A stretch of 64,000 nucleotides of DNA from Polytrichum commune (taxonomy: Eukaryota; Streptophyta; Polytrichopsida; Polytrichales; Polytrichaceae): assembly GCA_950295325.1 (NCBI GenBank), contig OX485804.1:15498001-15562000 (forward strand), given 5' to 3'. Positions 43,801-57,185 of this stretch are shown one piece after another; positions within the stretch are counted from its first letter, which is position 1; the number at the start of each line of letters is the position of its first letter. Under the pieces are notes generated by a model that was given only the letters and a program-made list of their open reading frames with translations, made no database searches and was not told the origin of the DNA. The position numbers and the translations under genes were made by a program.

Positions 43801-45330
43801 TTTCATCTGGTTGTTGAAACGGGTTGGTTGGAATGTTTGTCGATCATTATGTGTGATGATAATAATTGTAGTGGAGTTGTGATTGGTGTGTGCGGCCAAT
43901 TTTGTCCATTTGATCATTTTTGGGAGTAGGTTTAGGGTTGTTATATGGGCATAACCGCGTCCTTTCCATTAAGTGGAGAAGGTTGGGCCTAATGAGCCAA
44001 ATATTACATCTCTTTCATAAGGGGAGTGATAATGTGATAATTGCATGGGACATGTGAGTGGATTGGAGAAATATGGGTGTGCGATTTGGAAGGTTTGTAT
44101 GAGTTTGTCTAGAATTGATGATGGAAGTGTGTGGTAATTATGGATGAAGGTGGTGGTGGGTGGTTCGCACCTTGGAAGTGATTTGATGTATTGGTTAATG
44201 AGGAGGAGAATTTCCGTGGCAAAATCTTGTACATGAAGGAAGAGGGTGTGGTTCGCGATGGGTTTATAGAGTGAGTATCTTTGTCATAACCATGTTAATC
44301 TTTCAAGTGGTATAGCAGTTTGGTAGCTTCCCACGTTGTTGTGTATTTGGGCCAAAGGGGGTGTATTTGTATTGTGGGTGATGTGGCGATGTCTTTTGTC
44401 CGGGTTCTATTCTTGAGTATGAAGAGTAAGATGTGGGATGTCAAGGTTGGAGCAAACATTTTGTCAATCGCGTGATTGTTGGGGTTTTAAGTTGTTGAGT
44501 AAATTATTTTTCTAAGTCTTGTTGTTTTATTTTTTGTGTGATCATTGTGACAAGTAGTAGGTTGTGTTTGTAGAGGATGGTGTCGGGGTTTAAGAGTTGT
44601 GTTTGTGTGATCCATTTGGAATAGTTGGTGATTGGGGTTTGCCAATGGCAATAAAATTTATGTGTCTGTTGCTTGTTCTTTTTGTGTATGGATTTAAAGC
44701 TAAAGATGTATGATATGGGGGTGCCTAGGGGTTGCATGATTGTGTTATGTCTTGGGTGTAAGAATAGTTTGGAGTTGTGCGAGGTGGTGGTGTGTGGTAG
44801 TATTTGGTGGGAAGACTTTTTAGATTATAGATTTGGTATGGTATTTTTTGGAATTCTTTAATGATGAGTAAGCGTTTGTTGGTGTGATCTTGGATTTGGG
44901 GTAGGCCGGTAATATTGAAAGATGAGCGTTTTTTCCAGGAATTTCTCCGTACAGGATCTTTGTTGTGGGGTGAGAGTGGGGTACAATGGGCTTTTGTATC
45001 ATTCTTCCAATAGTGGGGACTTGTTGAGAGGAAAGGCAATGTCTATAGAGTCTAGATGGATGTTGAAGTGTTTTTTTAGTATTTATAGGGATCTAGTGGT
45101 TGGTGATCTAAAGAACACTTGGTATTTCAATTGTGGGAGGAGTTAAGTTGCACCGTATTTTTTGGCTATAAATTTCACTATCCCTTGGTATATGTGGCCT
45201 AATGGGCCCGGGTCAGTGTGTGGTTCGTTTTGTGAGAGGATGGGGTGTTGTTGTTTTTTAAAGGTAATGTTTTGGGCTTCTAGTTATGTGATAAATGTGA
45301 GGGGTTGTAGTTTTGATTTGTTCAAACATC
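40805..45330 (-). pseudogene. LINE2 (Dualen-like) main part, 5'-truncated and decayed
   Basis: Minus-strand sequence with the same C/A-rich, G-poor sense strand as LINE1. From right to left: the conserved unknown segment (about 44,150-43,700), RNase H start SYYTDGSFTP (about 43,600), and the CCHC/endonuclease region (41,060-40,811: CNICISHQ, RCFTLINVDN, PSWLLP) matching LINE1 CPICNSND, RCFTLMNAGT and NWLLPC. It continues at 25,900 beyond the TIR element. An unrelated 1.75-kb insert interrupts it at about 41,060-42,826. RT and AP endonuclease are not found, so the copy is 5'-truncated near 45,330, as many LINE copies are. Multiple stops. Confidence 0.75.
41060..42826 (-). other. Unidentified insert in LINE2, possibly retroposed
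   Basis: The sequence is more GC-rich and unlike LINE2 on both sides. The LINE1-LINE2 comparison leaves just this much extra length between RNase H and the zinc finger. At its left edge the minus strand has a run of A (plus T-run about 41,060-41,070), which would be a poly(A) tail of a minus-sense retroposed RNA. ORFs in several frames are short. No gene recognised. A (CA)n run lies at 41,210-41,223. Confidence 0.45.
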
Positions 45331-45957
45331 ATGTAACTATGCAAACAAACAAAACAAAACAAAACAAAAGAAGAAGAATGTTTAATAAGGAGAGATTATT
45401 TGACCTAGTCCACAAACCTCAAACATCCAGCCACACCAACATTCAAGTCCAAGACCAAAGAAACACTGAAATCAAACAATCCCATTGAGTCTTAACCATA
45501 TTTGTGTGTTGAGAATGACAACATTCGCAGGCAGTTAACCAATTTAACTTACCCTATATGGTCTTGCTTCATGATATCCGACATGAAACTCCACTTGCAA
45601 ACATGTTTTTGTACACATTCTTGTGTTTACTACACCTTCATCCTTTCTGAAAGGACTTGAAGGTTCTTGGCTAATACAGGGTTCAAGGATGTCAATTATG
45701 ATGCCAATTTGGTGAGCAAAAATCATGAAATGTTTTAGTTCTTTTACCTTTTGTCCATATGGCTTCCGTGACAACAAGATGTAGCTAAAGTAGCCAGATC
45801 ACTATAATTGCTTGAATTAGAATTATTACCTAATGTTAATGGCTAAAAGAGTCATGTGTTTACACTAATGCCAAGTGTTGTATGTTTACACTTTGGTCAA
45901 CTTGTTGACCATTGTGTAACCTAGGTAGTAAGTATACATCTCACATATTATTGAGCA

Positions 45958-45979
45958 TACTGATGTCAAGACATCAGTA
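45958..45979. repeat. 22-bp perfect palindrome with AA centre
   Basis: TACTGATGTC and GACATCAGTA flank AA. Isolated; no other feature explains it. Confidence 0.8.
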
Positions 45980-47439
45980 AGGGTGAGTTTTCATATAGGT
46001 AGTTTTTCTACTTGATTATAGTGGGAATAAGGACGAACTTGTCCAAATGTAGATGGAATTTGGTGGGGTAGGGTTTGTATGTGTCAATTGGCTACTCTTA
46101 TTTTCTCAAATTTGAGCACACCTACTAACCTCCTCTTCCTCCTCCTTAAATATGTCTTCAATCCTTCGGTGACATGCACTTGTGGGTTAAAAAGTGTTTT
46201 AGTGGGTGCATGGAAGTCTAATGGCATGTGCCCACGGCCCTCCACATTCTAGTAAGCCATCAAAATGTGGTTGGTTGGCAGCTTGTGCTTATCTACACGA
46301 GAACACCTCCAACCCACTATTATCTAGAATCTAGTGTGCTAGTGGCATATATGGAAACTCACCCTAAGCACACTAATGTCAAGTTTCATGTGGTTACACT
46401 ATTGGTCAAGTTGTTCATCAAGTTTTTGTAATGTACACATAGATCTCATAACAAGATAAGTGAAATTATTATGTTGGTGACATAAAAAACCATAAATAAT
46501 GTACTACACAAAACATCTAATTTTAGTGTAACAAAAAAACTTCATATACCATGTTTTTTAGAGCGGTCTTCATGATTTGTCATGTAACACCATATGGTCA
46601 TGTGATCCCTCCCTACATTGGTATGTGTAGTTAGGTTGCCTTCACGAATAAGTATATGAAATTTGCACTAGTTGGGGCATCTCATGGTTATATTCTTGGG
46701 ACCCACATGAACGAATGCACACTGCTTATGGGGCATTCCCACTTGACATTAGTTAGAAGTAGTTTTAGTCTAAAAGCGGTTTTAGTTATCTAGGGTTCAC
46801 ACATACGGCTCTTTTTAGTGCCGAGCCTAGGTGGCAAATGATGTGGCATGGGTTTAAAGTGGAGGTTTTAAGCCTCAAGCACCGACCCTCCCATCCGTAC
46901 CTAGATATGAGGCAAGAATGTAGGACCTTTAAAAGTGTCGCCTCACTCGCCCTTGTGATTGGTTGCTTTTAGTCTTAACTATGAGGGCACGAGGAGCTTC
47001 ATCAGCAAAAACCAATGGTAAGATAGACGAGTAGTAAGGCATTTGGGGATGGGACAAAAACTACCCAACATTCATTGCTTGGTAGATAAAACCATGAACA
47101 TGTGTGAAAGCTACTTAACTAAAACCTACTTGGAAATCTCCGGAGCAAGTTCTTGTAGGTGCATTGGGATAGTCGGATGCCTCCGCTATAACCGAGGGAG
47201 CTTTACCCAGTTTTTAGGAAATGCTTGGGGTCTTAAATAAAGTCAGGTGGGAAGGGGCATTATTAGTAATGTTATGAAATATGCTAAAGCACAAGGAATC
47301 ACAAGTCAAACAAGAAACGCATACTAGAAACTTGAAGTCCACGCATACTAGAAACTTGCACATGAACTTGCACATGAACTTGCACAAGTAGACGCACTTT
47401 TCACAACACGCAAGATGTGCATGAATGGAGCATTGCAAT

Positions 47440-47590
47440 AATATGGACACCCATATTTGAGTGGTATGTGGTTTGTGTGGATCTAAGAATGAACTTCAAA
47501 ATGACGTGTGCTGGAAAGAGATTGGACTACATGCTTAGACTATGTTGACCATTCTATGTTCATTACTCAACATGATTTTGGGGGACCTAA
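47440..47590. repeat. Dispersed repeat, copy 1 (others near 55,376-55,510 and 55,889-56,020)
   Basis: Copies share CATATTTGAGTGGTATGTGG and ATTGGACTA strings in the same order and spacing, with considerable divergence. Family not recognised. Confidence 0.5.
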
Positions 47591-50500
47591 GGTAGGAAAA
47601 TAGGAAATGGCAAATGGCCACCATCGGCGTATTAGACTAGGAGTAGAATGAATATTGTGTGGACCCAAACTAGCTAGTTGTAAAAGTGTTTGTCTGAAAA
47701 TGATGGAGTGATAGGCCAGGGAGGCCCTGTTTCACACCACTTGGGATCACTTTTGGGTGTCATTGAGTTCATCATTTTGGGTGCCATTTGTATGCATAGT
47801 AGGATTTTGATGCGTAAAGTAGGGAAACTCTACTATACAAGTGGGGGGGGGGGGTGCAAGCATGGTAAAGTGGACAACTCCTGATCCATGCCTAGCGTTC
47901 AGTGAAAGTGATTCAAAACTATACACTAACTTTGACTTTTTATCAAGATTGCGAAGTTATCAATGTCAAGCTTGGATTTTGGAACACGAAACTCTACTTG
48001 GATTGAACTTGTCATATATGTGGTGAATGCATATCAACATACACTTGGTTCTAAATAAACTACGACACGCATCATGTGATCTTTTAATCCAATTTGAGGT
48101 ACAAGAGGCATTGAAAAATTGATTGCCATTTTGGTGGGACTCGACTTACACATGCTGTGGCTCTATTTTCTGAGTGTGTCCCAAATGGTTGAAATGCCTA
48201 AGCATGGATGGTAACAATCATCGATACCACCATGTCCATATTATTGTCTTGTTGCATAATTTCTTCTCTTTCTTGACTAGCATACAATGTGGAGTACTCT
48301 TTTGTATTTGTCTTGGAGATCTATATTTGAAAGAGAATGGTTATGTTACGTGCATTCTAACTCATGATGTTATTGTACAAGTGTTTTTGCTATTAAAGCT
48401 TCTATAGCATGCTGACAAGTTAATGTAGAATTGAAAGTTGGAATAAAATTATGTGACGTGGTTTGAGAAAAAATATAAAATGTTTCATGTGGAGTGTAAT
48501 TTCGTTATTCTAACTAGAATTTAAGTAAATATGGACAAAAGACTTGTCCAAAATGAATCATGCATGTGAGAGTATTTTCTGCACACTTGAGGCATGCACA
48601 CTGCATAACATATAATTTGAAGGAAGAAACTAGACGAGAATGATGAAATTCTTAATTTAACATACTTTGAAAAGCAATATGATCACATATTCCCTCTATA
48701 TGTGTATTTTTTTTTCACAAATGACACAATGTGCATGCAACTTACACATGCTACAACAAGAGATACGGTCCACATCGAGGAGTGGTTGTTGTCATTTCTA
48801 TCATAGGGTCCTCCAATAGAAGTGCACATATAAAGCTTCAGTTCGTCCAAAACTCATGAATAAATCCAAATATACTTGCAACATAGTTGTTTTCCTTCAA
48901 CTTTAAATGCATGTGAGGATTTCAACCTCAAACATTGTTCACATAAACCAATCTTTATCAATTGAGAAGAAATTTTAATTTAGCATTTCTTGGTAGGCCA
49001 AAACAAATTCAACCTCTTTTTTTCCCTCTTTGAATTGTATACCGTGGTTAGGTCATGCATAACCAATCACTTCTCAATCACCTTGGGGGGGGGGGGAGGG
49101 TGGCTTCTAGTTCCATCTCCTTATAATAGATATATTTCATAAACCCACTACATATTGTGGAACATAAGAAAAATCTCAAGTTTTGATATATTTCTATTAT
49201 TGTTTAGCTTGCCTCTACATGGTTGGACCCATGAACAAATACATGCCCAAAGAGTTTTTCCTCTTATTCTTGGCCTCATTGAAATTTAGTCTTGAGTTTG
49301 ATTGTCTTCTCTTGAGAGTATGTAAATTTAGCTTGGGTACTCCTTGAGAGTTGGCAGGTTTTGTGAACCTAGCATATCTATATTTAGAGTATTGTGTTGG
49401 AACCATTAAGTTTCAAGCTAACACACCAAAAACAAGATGCACTTCTAAACACCAAATGGTTGCTCCTGACCTTTGAAAAAATGAAATAGTATTTGATTGA
49501 TAAAGGGGCTGATTCATCCACTCCATCTCCATAATCATATGAGGATCCCACAAAAACATGTGTTGTTTGCGCGGGCCTTGTACAAGTATCCCCGCCAAGG
49601 TACTAAATCACATGGGAGCCCTATAATATATCTCATAATATTTACATTTGACACTAAGTACGCGACAATGTAGCATTTTACACTACACTAAATAGTCTTA
49701 TTAGTGTGGGTGGAAAAGTAACATGGAAATAATTAGCATGGACAACACTAATTTCCTAGTCAAAGTGAAATTAATGTGGGTCTAAGACCCTAAGTTTTCC
49801 TCTATGTCTTCATGAGGACTTATGGCCAATGCATATTATTTGGTTATTAGAAGAAAAAAACAACACAAAAATTCACCCACATTAGTTTTCTAAAAAATAA
49901 TTGAACACGGTCCATGCTAATTTCTTCTACAAATTTAGCAAGGGCTAAAAATAAAATTTTGTTATAAGAATTAGTGTGCACTCTAGAAATTTACTTTAGC
50001 TCACATTAAGACTATTTTGTGCAGTACCTAGTATAATTACAAAAATGTTACTTGAACACATGAATCTACAATTTTTGTGCTTTGAGCATGGAACCATCCA
50101 TTCCTTTCTTTAAAACTTGCTTGTTTGCAAATTGCATAATGGAACCAAATTGCATGAATAAATCATTTGGTTGCCAATTGTTCAAAAATGCAACCAAACT
50201 TATTTATTAGTATATTTTCTCATTGGGAGCTGCAATGGACAAATTGCAACAAACACTTAGAACATACAACTTTTTTTCTTCTAGTGAAAGGATCATGTCC
50301 AATAAACATTCAACATTCGCTTAAGGTCCATACACCCAAAACCATCACTTAATCTTATACAAACAACAAATATGACAATCATACATTTGTGAGCTTTGAT
50401 TCTAAAATGCAATGAACAATGTGTTGGTGATGGTGACCATCATCCCATCATTGTCCACTATTCAATCAAGGTGGGGAGACCATGCTATAGCGATGTGTCA

Positions 50501-53105
50501 TTACGCACATGGCCATACTAGTGTATTGCAGTGATAATGATATAGGTAATGTGTTGCTTTTGGGCATTCCTACCTTATAGAATGCCATTTCTTGTTGTAC
50601 CAATTGTCATTGTCATAAGTTTGCTTTCTTGCCAAGGTGCAAACAACATATATGTGGAAACCAACGTACCCAAAATCACCACAAAACCTAAGACTGCGAC
50701 TATGTACCACAATCACACAAGTTTGCTTTCTAGAGTGCACCCAACAATACATGTGGAACCCACCTTATCAACTAAAAGCACATACGGTGCCAAAAATCAA
50801 CATTGAGCCTAAACCAATAGTATTTACCAAAAATGTACATTTCAGTCAATCAAATGTATGACAATCTAATACAAATGAAGATGTGGTGGTGGTGGTGGTG
50901 GTTATGAAGCCGCCGTCCCACCAATTCCTACCATTCGTGCCTAAAGAACAAAAAGGTTTCCAAAGAAGAAAGTACTACATGCCAAAGATCCTGCCTCTAA
51001 ACAAGCACACGGTCAAATAAATAAGTAATAAATGTCAAAAGGTGGAGGAACTTTAAATGCAAAAGGCGGGAATGGTGGGGGACACCCAGAGAGGTGGCAA
51101 GCATGACGCCAAGGTGACTACATGGCATACGCTGTAGAATAAAGTAGGATAACTAATTATGAGAATAAAAATTTATATATTCTTAAAGCGCTTCATAGCG
51201 ACATGATGATGTGTCACATGTACTTATAAACACGAACATGGGGAGACATATAGACATGAACATATGGTTGCATGTATATATGAAGTTGTGTTCATTTGAA
51301 ATAAATATTAATTTATATGCATGGGTCCAAACTAATGATAGATAGTGTTGGTTTAAGGTATGCCTACTTTACAAAATGCCATGTCTTCTTATTAGAGCAT
51401 GGTACCTATTGCCACTTACACAAGTTTGCTTTGCTGCTTTCTTGCAAAGGTGGACACAACTTTGGAAATGCTTTCACGTGTAGTACTCAAGTGACCACTT
51501 TTGCATCTTACCGTAATGTATCCTATGCCAACACTACCATGTTCCAAGGTTATATAGGAATCACTCCAACATTGTTCAAAGCAATATTCCTACACTATGC
51601 AAATTGTCATTGGTTGGCCTCTCCTTATGAAGACTATCGCGGTGACAATGGTATGAGGTAGTGAGGATGTAGTCAACGTTTGAGATACTTTAATAGGCTA
51701 AGAGACAAGTCAAATGGTGCACCATGAACTAGGATTAAAGCATATTTGGATCTATGCATGAATTTTGGACGATTCAAACTGTGGTGGTTGGTAAACATGA
51801 AATACAAACATTCAATGTTGTGGTTGTTGTGTTGTTGTTTTTGCTATTGTTGTTTGATGCTTTTGTCCCCACAAGTGCACATCCTTTATCATTTTTGGAC
51901 GAGTGGTTTGTCCAAACATACTTAAATGTTAGTTCAAACCATGGAGAGAGGAAATTATTGCATATGAGCGCCCCTCTTGTTCATCCAACTTAAACACCTT
52001 GAAATAATATTCAACATGAAGGATTCTTTTTGATAGATGATTTGACACATGAATTAGTTTGAAAGTCCACGAATTAGTCTAGTCCAAGTTAGTTGAGATG
52101 ACTCAACCATTAACTTATAGGAGGTCATTTTTTAATGTTGGATGGATGAGAGGTACGTTTGTGTGCGACAAATCCCTCTCTCTCTCTCTCTTCATATGAT
52201 TGGGTGGGAGAAGCCAAGGACGAACGCAATCAAAAATAATACCTATCCACCCATCTAATGGGACAAATTCCAAGATGTTCCACTTTCTTACAATTCTTTG
52301 TCATGTCATGGTTCCAAAAGGAGGACCATTTTTGCAAAGTACTTTAACCCTTTATTGTTTGAAGGTGCACTTCAATGAACTTGGAACTTGTATACCACCC
52401 TTCATGTCGAGGGAAATCCAACCCATTATCACCAACCATATTTGATGACATGCCACTTGTATGTGGAAGCCAACACCGTCATGAAGATATGGGAAGAAAA
52501 ATGTATTCATTCTAAAAAAACCCTGAGAAGCTCCAATGGTTGTAAAATTGAAGTACTCAAGTCGGGGCAACTAGTGAGAATCTTTCCTTTTTTCTATATT
52601 TGGATGATGGGATGGATGAGGACCTTCGATGAAACTATGAAATATCATAAATATTTTGAGTACACATATATGAGGATGGACATTTCCAAATTTGGAGTTT
52701 ACATGCCTATCTAGGAGGTGGTCAAACTTTATTGACCACATGATGAGCGTCTCTTACAATAAACTCGAATCGAATAACGAAACACTTTTGGTTTAGGATG
52801 TTGCCCATACCACTAGAATCGGGGCAACACCTTGAGCATGAAAATATGCTTCCTTGACTCAATGACCTTCTTTGAGCTTCAAAAATCTTTAGAGTATCGT
52901 GCTCCTTTGAACTTGATATGGTGTCCCAATATGGAACATCTATTGAGCCTTGGGCCCCTTCATTTGAGGACCATGAAGAGAGAGCATCCATGTGACTGGA
53001 GATTGTCAAGTATGATTCTATAGGACGGGAACGCCTTTTGCCCAAGTAAGGTGTACATTGAGCCAAAAAATAAAAATAAAAAATAAACAAAATAAAAAAA
53101 TATAT

Positions 53106-53643
53106 CACGGGTAGATCACTCTAAGGCATTTTTGTGCACCACGTGCGACTGGGGGTTTTTTTGTTTTGGGGCTATTTACCTTCAAGGGCTGAATTAAAGC
53201 CTCCCTATATTTACTTAAATTTCAAAAATGGCCCATTTGTTTGCACCCTTCCATTACTTATATTGTCCAAGTTACTGCAATTTTTTGTACTCTATATTCC
53301 TTTTAAGTAATAAAAGCTAATCTACTTCCTAACGCAATTGACGAGTGTTGAGGGAAAGCATGGAAACAAAGAAGGGTGCAAACATCCCCGTGAGTCCTAA
53401 ACCCATTTACATACCATACTAAACATACCTTCTAGGATCCTTATCTTCAGCCCCTATATTAATTTTACAAAAAAATAATGGCCCACATTTTATGTTCATC
53501 TAACTTACTTATAATGGGATTGTCTACATTTAATGGCCCCTTCATTATTTGGAATTCCTTATAATTTTTATTTCAAATGATTTTAATCCTCTCTATATTA
53601 TGCCGCACGTCATTTTTAAAATGCACTAAGTGATCTACCCGTG
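53106..53643. mobile_element. 538-bp non-autonomous copy of the CACGGG TIR element
   Basis: The left 210 bp match 26,039-26,240 and the right 240 bp match 40,545-40,771 (Including CAGCCCCTATATTA, TGCCGCACGTC and AATGCACTAAGTGA). The ends are CACGGGTAGATCACT in inverted orientation. Only one copy of the terminal motif is present at each end. Flanking AT repeats hide the target duplication (ATATAT on both sides). It is a MITE-like internal deletion product. Confidence 0.85.
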
Positions 53644-56600
53644 ATATATATATATAAAATTCCCCCTACCAACCCAACACAAAATTGAATGAGACTTGCA
53701 CCTACTTATTATGGGGGGGGGCTAGACGCAGACATGATGTGGCTTTACAATGACTTCTCGTTGCAAACCATTTTGGGTTGATGGTTAATTTCTTCCCTGC
53801 CTTAACCCCACCTAACTCATTCATCCACAATCATAAAAAAACTATAAACATCAACCCAACATGAATATTTACCCATAGACACATGAGCCGTGCAATTTGG
53901 AGATGAAATTTAGAATGTGGAATAAAAATGTTAAAATTGGGAGGTGATCATCTTTTTGTTGGGTTGGGTGCTCATGCGAGGGTGTCAACTCCAACACTCC
54001 AATGCAAAACTTTGCATGAATAACGATGTTGTTTATTTTGATAAAACATGATTTTTTTTTTAAAAATCATGCAAAATTGGCATGTGTGCTCACATCAATC
54101 ATTCAATTTTATCATTTGGACAATCCTTGAGTTTCAAGGGATCATTCACCTTGCATAAATGAAGCTAGAAATACAGGACAACATACATGCTCCAAATGCA
54201 AGGAGCCTATTGTGGTTTGCACATTTTGGCATGAAAATTTGTGGAGGTGCTCAACTATTAAGTTGTTCTCATCCTGTGGATCACACAAGCATTTTTCTCA
54301 TTTTCTATGTCAACTGGATCAGTCAAAGGTCTTTTTTAGAAGATCAAACATGGCATTATCTTGTGTATCCCTTCCTTCAATTGTTATATTTAAATAATTC
54401 AACTAAGTTATTCATGCCCATCCCTCCCCCCTTTACGTGTTTCAAAGTCCTATAGATGAGTCCATTTTAACCTCAAAACTTATCCATGAAAACTTCACAA
54501 CCAACATTGAGTGAAATGTACTCAAAACAACCCTTTTATAGGCTTGGGAAGTTAAGGGTTAAGAGAAAGCCCATGGGGGCTGTTGTGGATAAGAAAGGGT
54601 GAAACAACATAGCACTTCTCAACCGAGAGACTCCACTTTCTTTTGGTTTGGTGCCATGCTTTGTTGTACCACCTTGAAAGTTGTAGCACCTTTCCATGAT
54701 TCCTTGACTTACACAAGTCATATCTAAATCCCAAAATGTCAACTGATCATGAACACAATTACATTCACCTTCTCGTGGACTTGTTAATTGCAAAGTTTTA
54801 GTTTGTATCAACTTATTGTGTAGCTTTTAAAATCGTTTGTTGAGTTCCTATTGAAACTTTATCTATGACAACTAGTACTTCTCTCCCATGTCAACATAAC
54901 ATTATTCAATTGCATGGTTGTGCTCAATTTTGTATTTAGCATCTAACATGGACCTCCACTAGCTTATCTTCATGGGAAGGGGCTTAGAAAGTAAGAAGAA
55001 ACTGACGTTGATGTGAATAATAAAGAGTGTCGGTATGAAGAGTATGACTATTGTGAATAGTGTTGGTATTTTCAGTGATAGTGTTGCTATGAATAACATT
55101 TTCAATGAATAATACTGGGATGAACGATGTTTATGTGAATAGTGTTGGGATGAACATCGATTCTTGTGAATAGTGTTGGGAGTATAACTCCACCCAAATT
55201 TCCAATCTAGGGTCTTGAAGCCAACCCACATGGTTGAATGATGTTATGAAAACAATTTAGCTTGAGGAAAAAAAAAAAAAAGGATCCACATCATGACAAA
55301 AGTGAACCAATCCTTGGCCACCTTTGATTGCACAAGGTATCCGGTCCTTGATTGACCACTAGTCTTATGCAAACGTCCATATTTGAGTGGTATATGGAAA
55401 GGGTTGTAACAAAGAACGAACACCAAGAAGACATGTGTTACTATGAGATTGGACTATGTGTTCAAAATAAGGACATTTTCTAGGTTCATGAGTTAACACA
55501 ATTCGGATGGCCTATGTAATCACGTCATGTGAAAGAAGGATCTTCACTTTGACCTCTTAAGTTTTTTTGCTCCTCATCTTTGATTTTGACACTTGAAATG
55601 ACAATGGTCATGATTCCTGGCTATTGAAGGGATGAGAGAACCCATGATCCCATCTAACAACCAAAAATGTATGTGGAATTGGGAGTGTTTGAATTAAGCC
55701 CACATAAGGGCGAGGTTACATGTACCGGTCCTAGTCCATTTTTTGAGAAATAAATGGGTGGGCAGGTGGGGAAAGAGTGGTGCCACGTGTCCATCTCCCT
55801 CCCCCAAGGACTGGTACCCCACTTGGATGAGTGACTTGCATTGTATGTTGTGCAAGGTATGTGGGTCTTGCTCAAATGCTTTTCTTCATCAAACACATCT
55901 ATTTGAGTGTTGTGTGGTCAAGTGTAGACCTAAGCACATGCACCAAACATACTTCATCTTAAAAATCGATTGGACTACGACTCAAAATCTCTGTACCATT
56001 CAATTCTACAATCAATATTCACCAAAATGTTTTTTTTGGGGGAGGAGGGAGGGACCTATATGACCATTTGATGAGCTTGAGAATCTTTGCTTTGAAAATG
56101 AATAATATATTCATATGATCTCCACAACATATGAGGGAAATGGTTATGGCCACTATTTGGATTTGTTAGTAATCTTGTACTAATTGCACGTTTCACCTGC
56201 TACCAAAAGTAGGTGTAGAGCTAAATGTTTCCATTGAAGTCCCCATTTACATCAGCTTACCATGAAGCAACGTTGTTTATTTTCTCATTCTTATTATTGT
56301 GCCTTTATATGGCACAATTTACACCCCCCCTGCATCATGGTAGAATTCCATTGTGTAATGCATTGGTCCTATCCATAGTGCCATTCCATTGGTGGGGTAC
56401 ACTGATCATGCTAATTTTGGTTGGGCATAATTAAAATATAATAAGATTTTATGTAGTATAATCCTTTTCTTGGATGGCAATCCTATGTGTAAGGTCACTG
56501 ATTGATCTTAGTGACCTCACCTTGTAGGAGTGCCCTCTGCTCAAGGCGTTTTAATATACATCATCGGTCGCTCATTTGAGTGGAGGGTGCTTCCAACAAC

Positions 56601-57080
56601 ACACTTGCACTTTTCTATCCACATTGAGGACATTTCATCCGTACCCTATATTCTAAATCCATGAGCATACTAGTTGTGAATTAAATAACCATCAAGAGGA
56701 CAGTGGATGACGCATCATCCACCTACTGGAGCTTTCTATCAATCATAACCAATCAACTCATGAACAAAAAAGTAAGAATTATAAATGATATTATGCCTTC
56801 ATGGATGAAAATATTGGATGAGGTATGATAATCTTTCTACTCTTGAACGACATAACATTATTCATATCCATAACAATGTTTTATGGGACTGATAATATTC
56901 CACACAATATTCCTATATGGATCTGAATAATGTTATGAAATGATTGATTATGACTGATTGGTTATCTACGTAACTTAACTTAGTCCATATCTTACCTTAT
57001 GATGTTTTTTTCATGATGACTAAGGCATTTACAAGGTGACATGGATGACGTGGATGAACGTAGGGGATGAGCAATGAATG
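53644..57080. other. Intergenic sequence with no recognised gene
   Basis: About 3.4 kb without supported genes. A degenerate tandem of TGTGAATAGTGTTGGGA strings lies at 55,000-55,190, and copies 2 and 3 of a dispersed repeat are near 55,376 and 55,889. Confidence 0.5.
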
Positions 57081-57081
57081 G

Positions 57082-57095
57082 TTTAGGGTTTTAGG
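57082..57095 (+). promoter_or_regulatory. Telo-box-like element upstream of CLPT
   Basis: TTTAGGGTTTTAGG, about 90 bp before the CLPT ATG. Telo-boxes (AAACCCTAA on the other strand) are frequent in promoters of plant housekeeping and plastid-protein genes. No clear TATA box was seen. Confidence 0.4.
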
Positions 57096-57185
57096 ATTGG
57101 GCCACCTCACTCACTGGGAGGAGCAAGACACGAACCTCTCCAACAGCATTTCGGTTTGAATTTGGATTGCTGGGAAGATAATCTG

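Larger units (their letters stand above)
45331..53105. other. Intergenic sequence with no recognised gene
   Basis: About 7.8 kb with only short ORFs lacking motifs. It holds diverged dispersed repeats (a segment near 45,880-45,950 resembles 46,370-46,440; 50,570-50,760 resembles 51,355-51,470), G-runs of about 12 at 47,844 and 49,085, a (CT)n run at 52,176, and a short ATGAACTTGCAC tandem at 47,356-47,390. Confidence 0.5.

Noticed and set aside
47844-47856. G-run as a quadruplex or regulatory site
   Set aside because: A simple homopolymer; similar runs occur elsewhere and may be sequencing-sensitive.
51317-51661. 114-codon ORF as a gene
   Set aside because: Lies in a diverged dispersed repeat, no recognisable domain or exon partners.
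52722-53108. 128-codon minus-strand ORF as a gene
   Set aside because: Hydrophobic start comes from an AT-rich simple sequence; the rest has no motif and overlaps a repeat.
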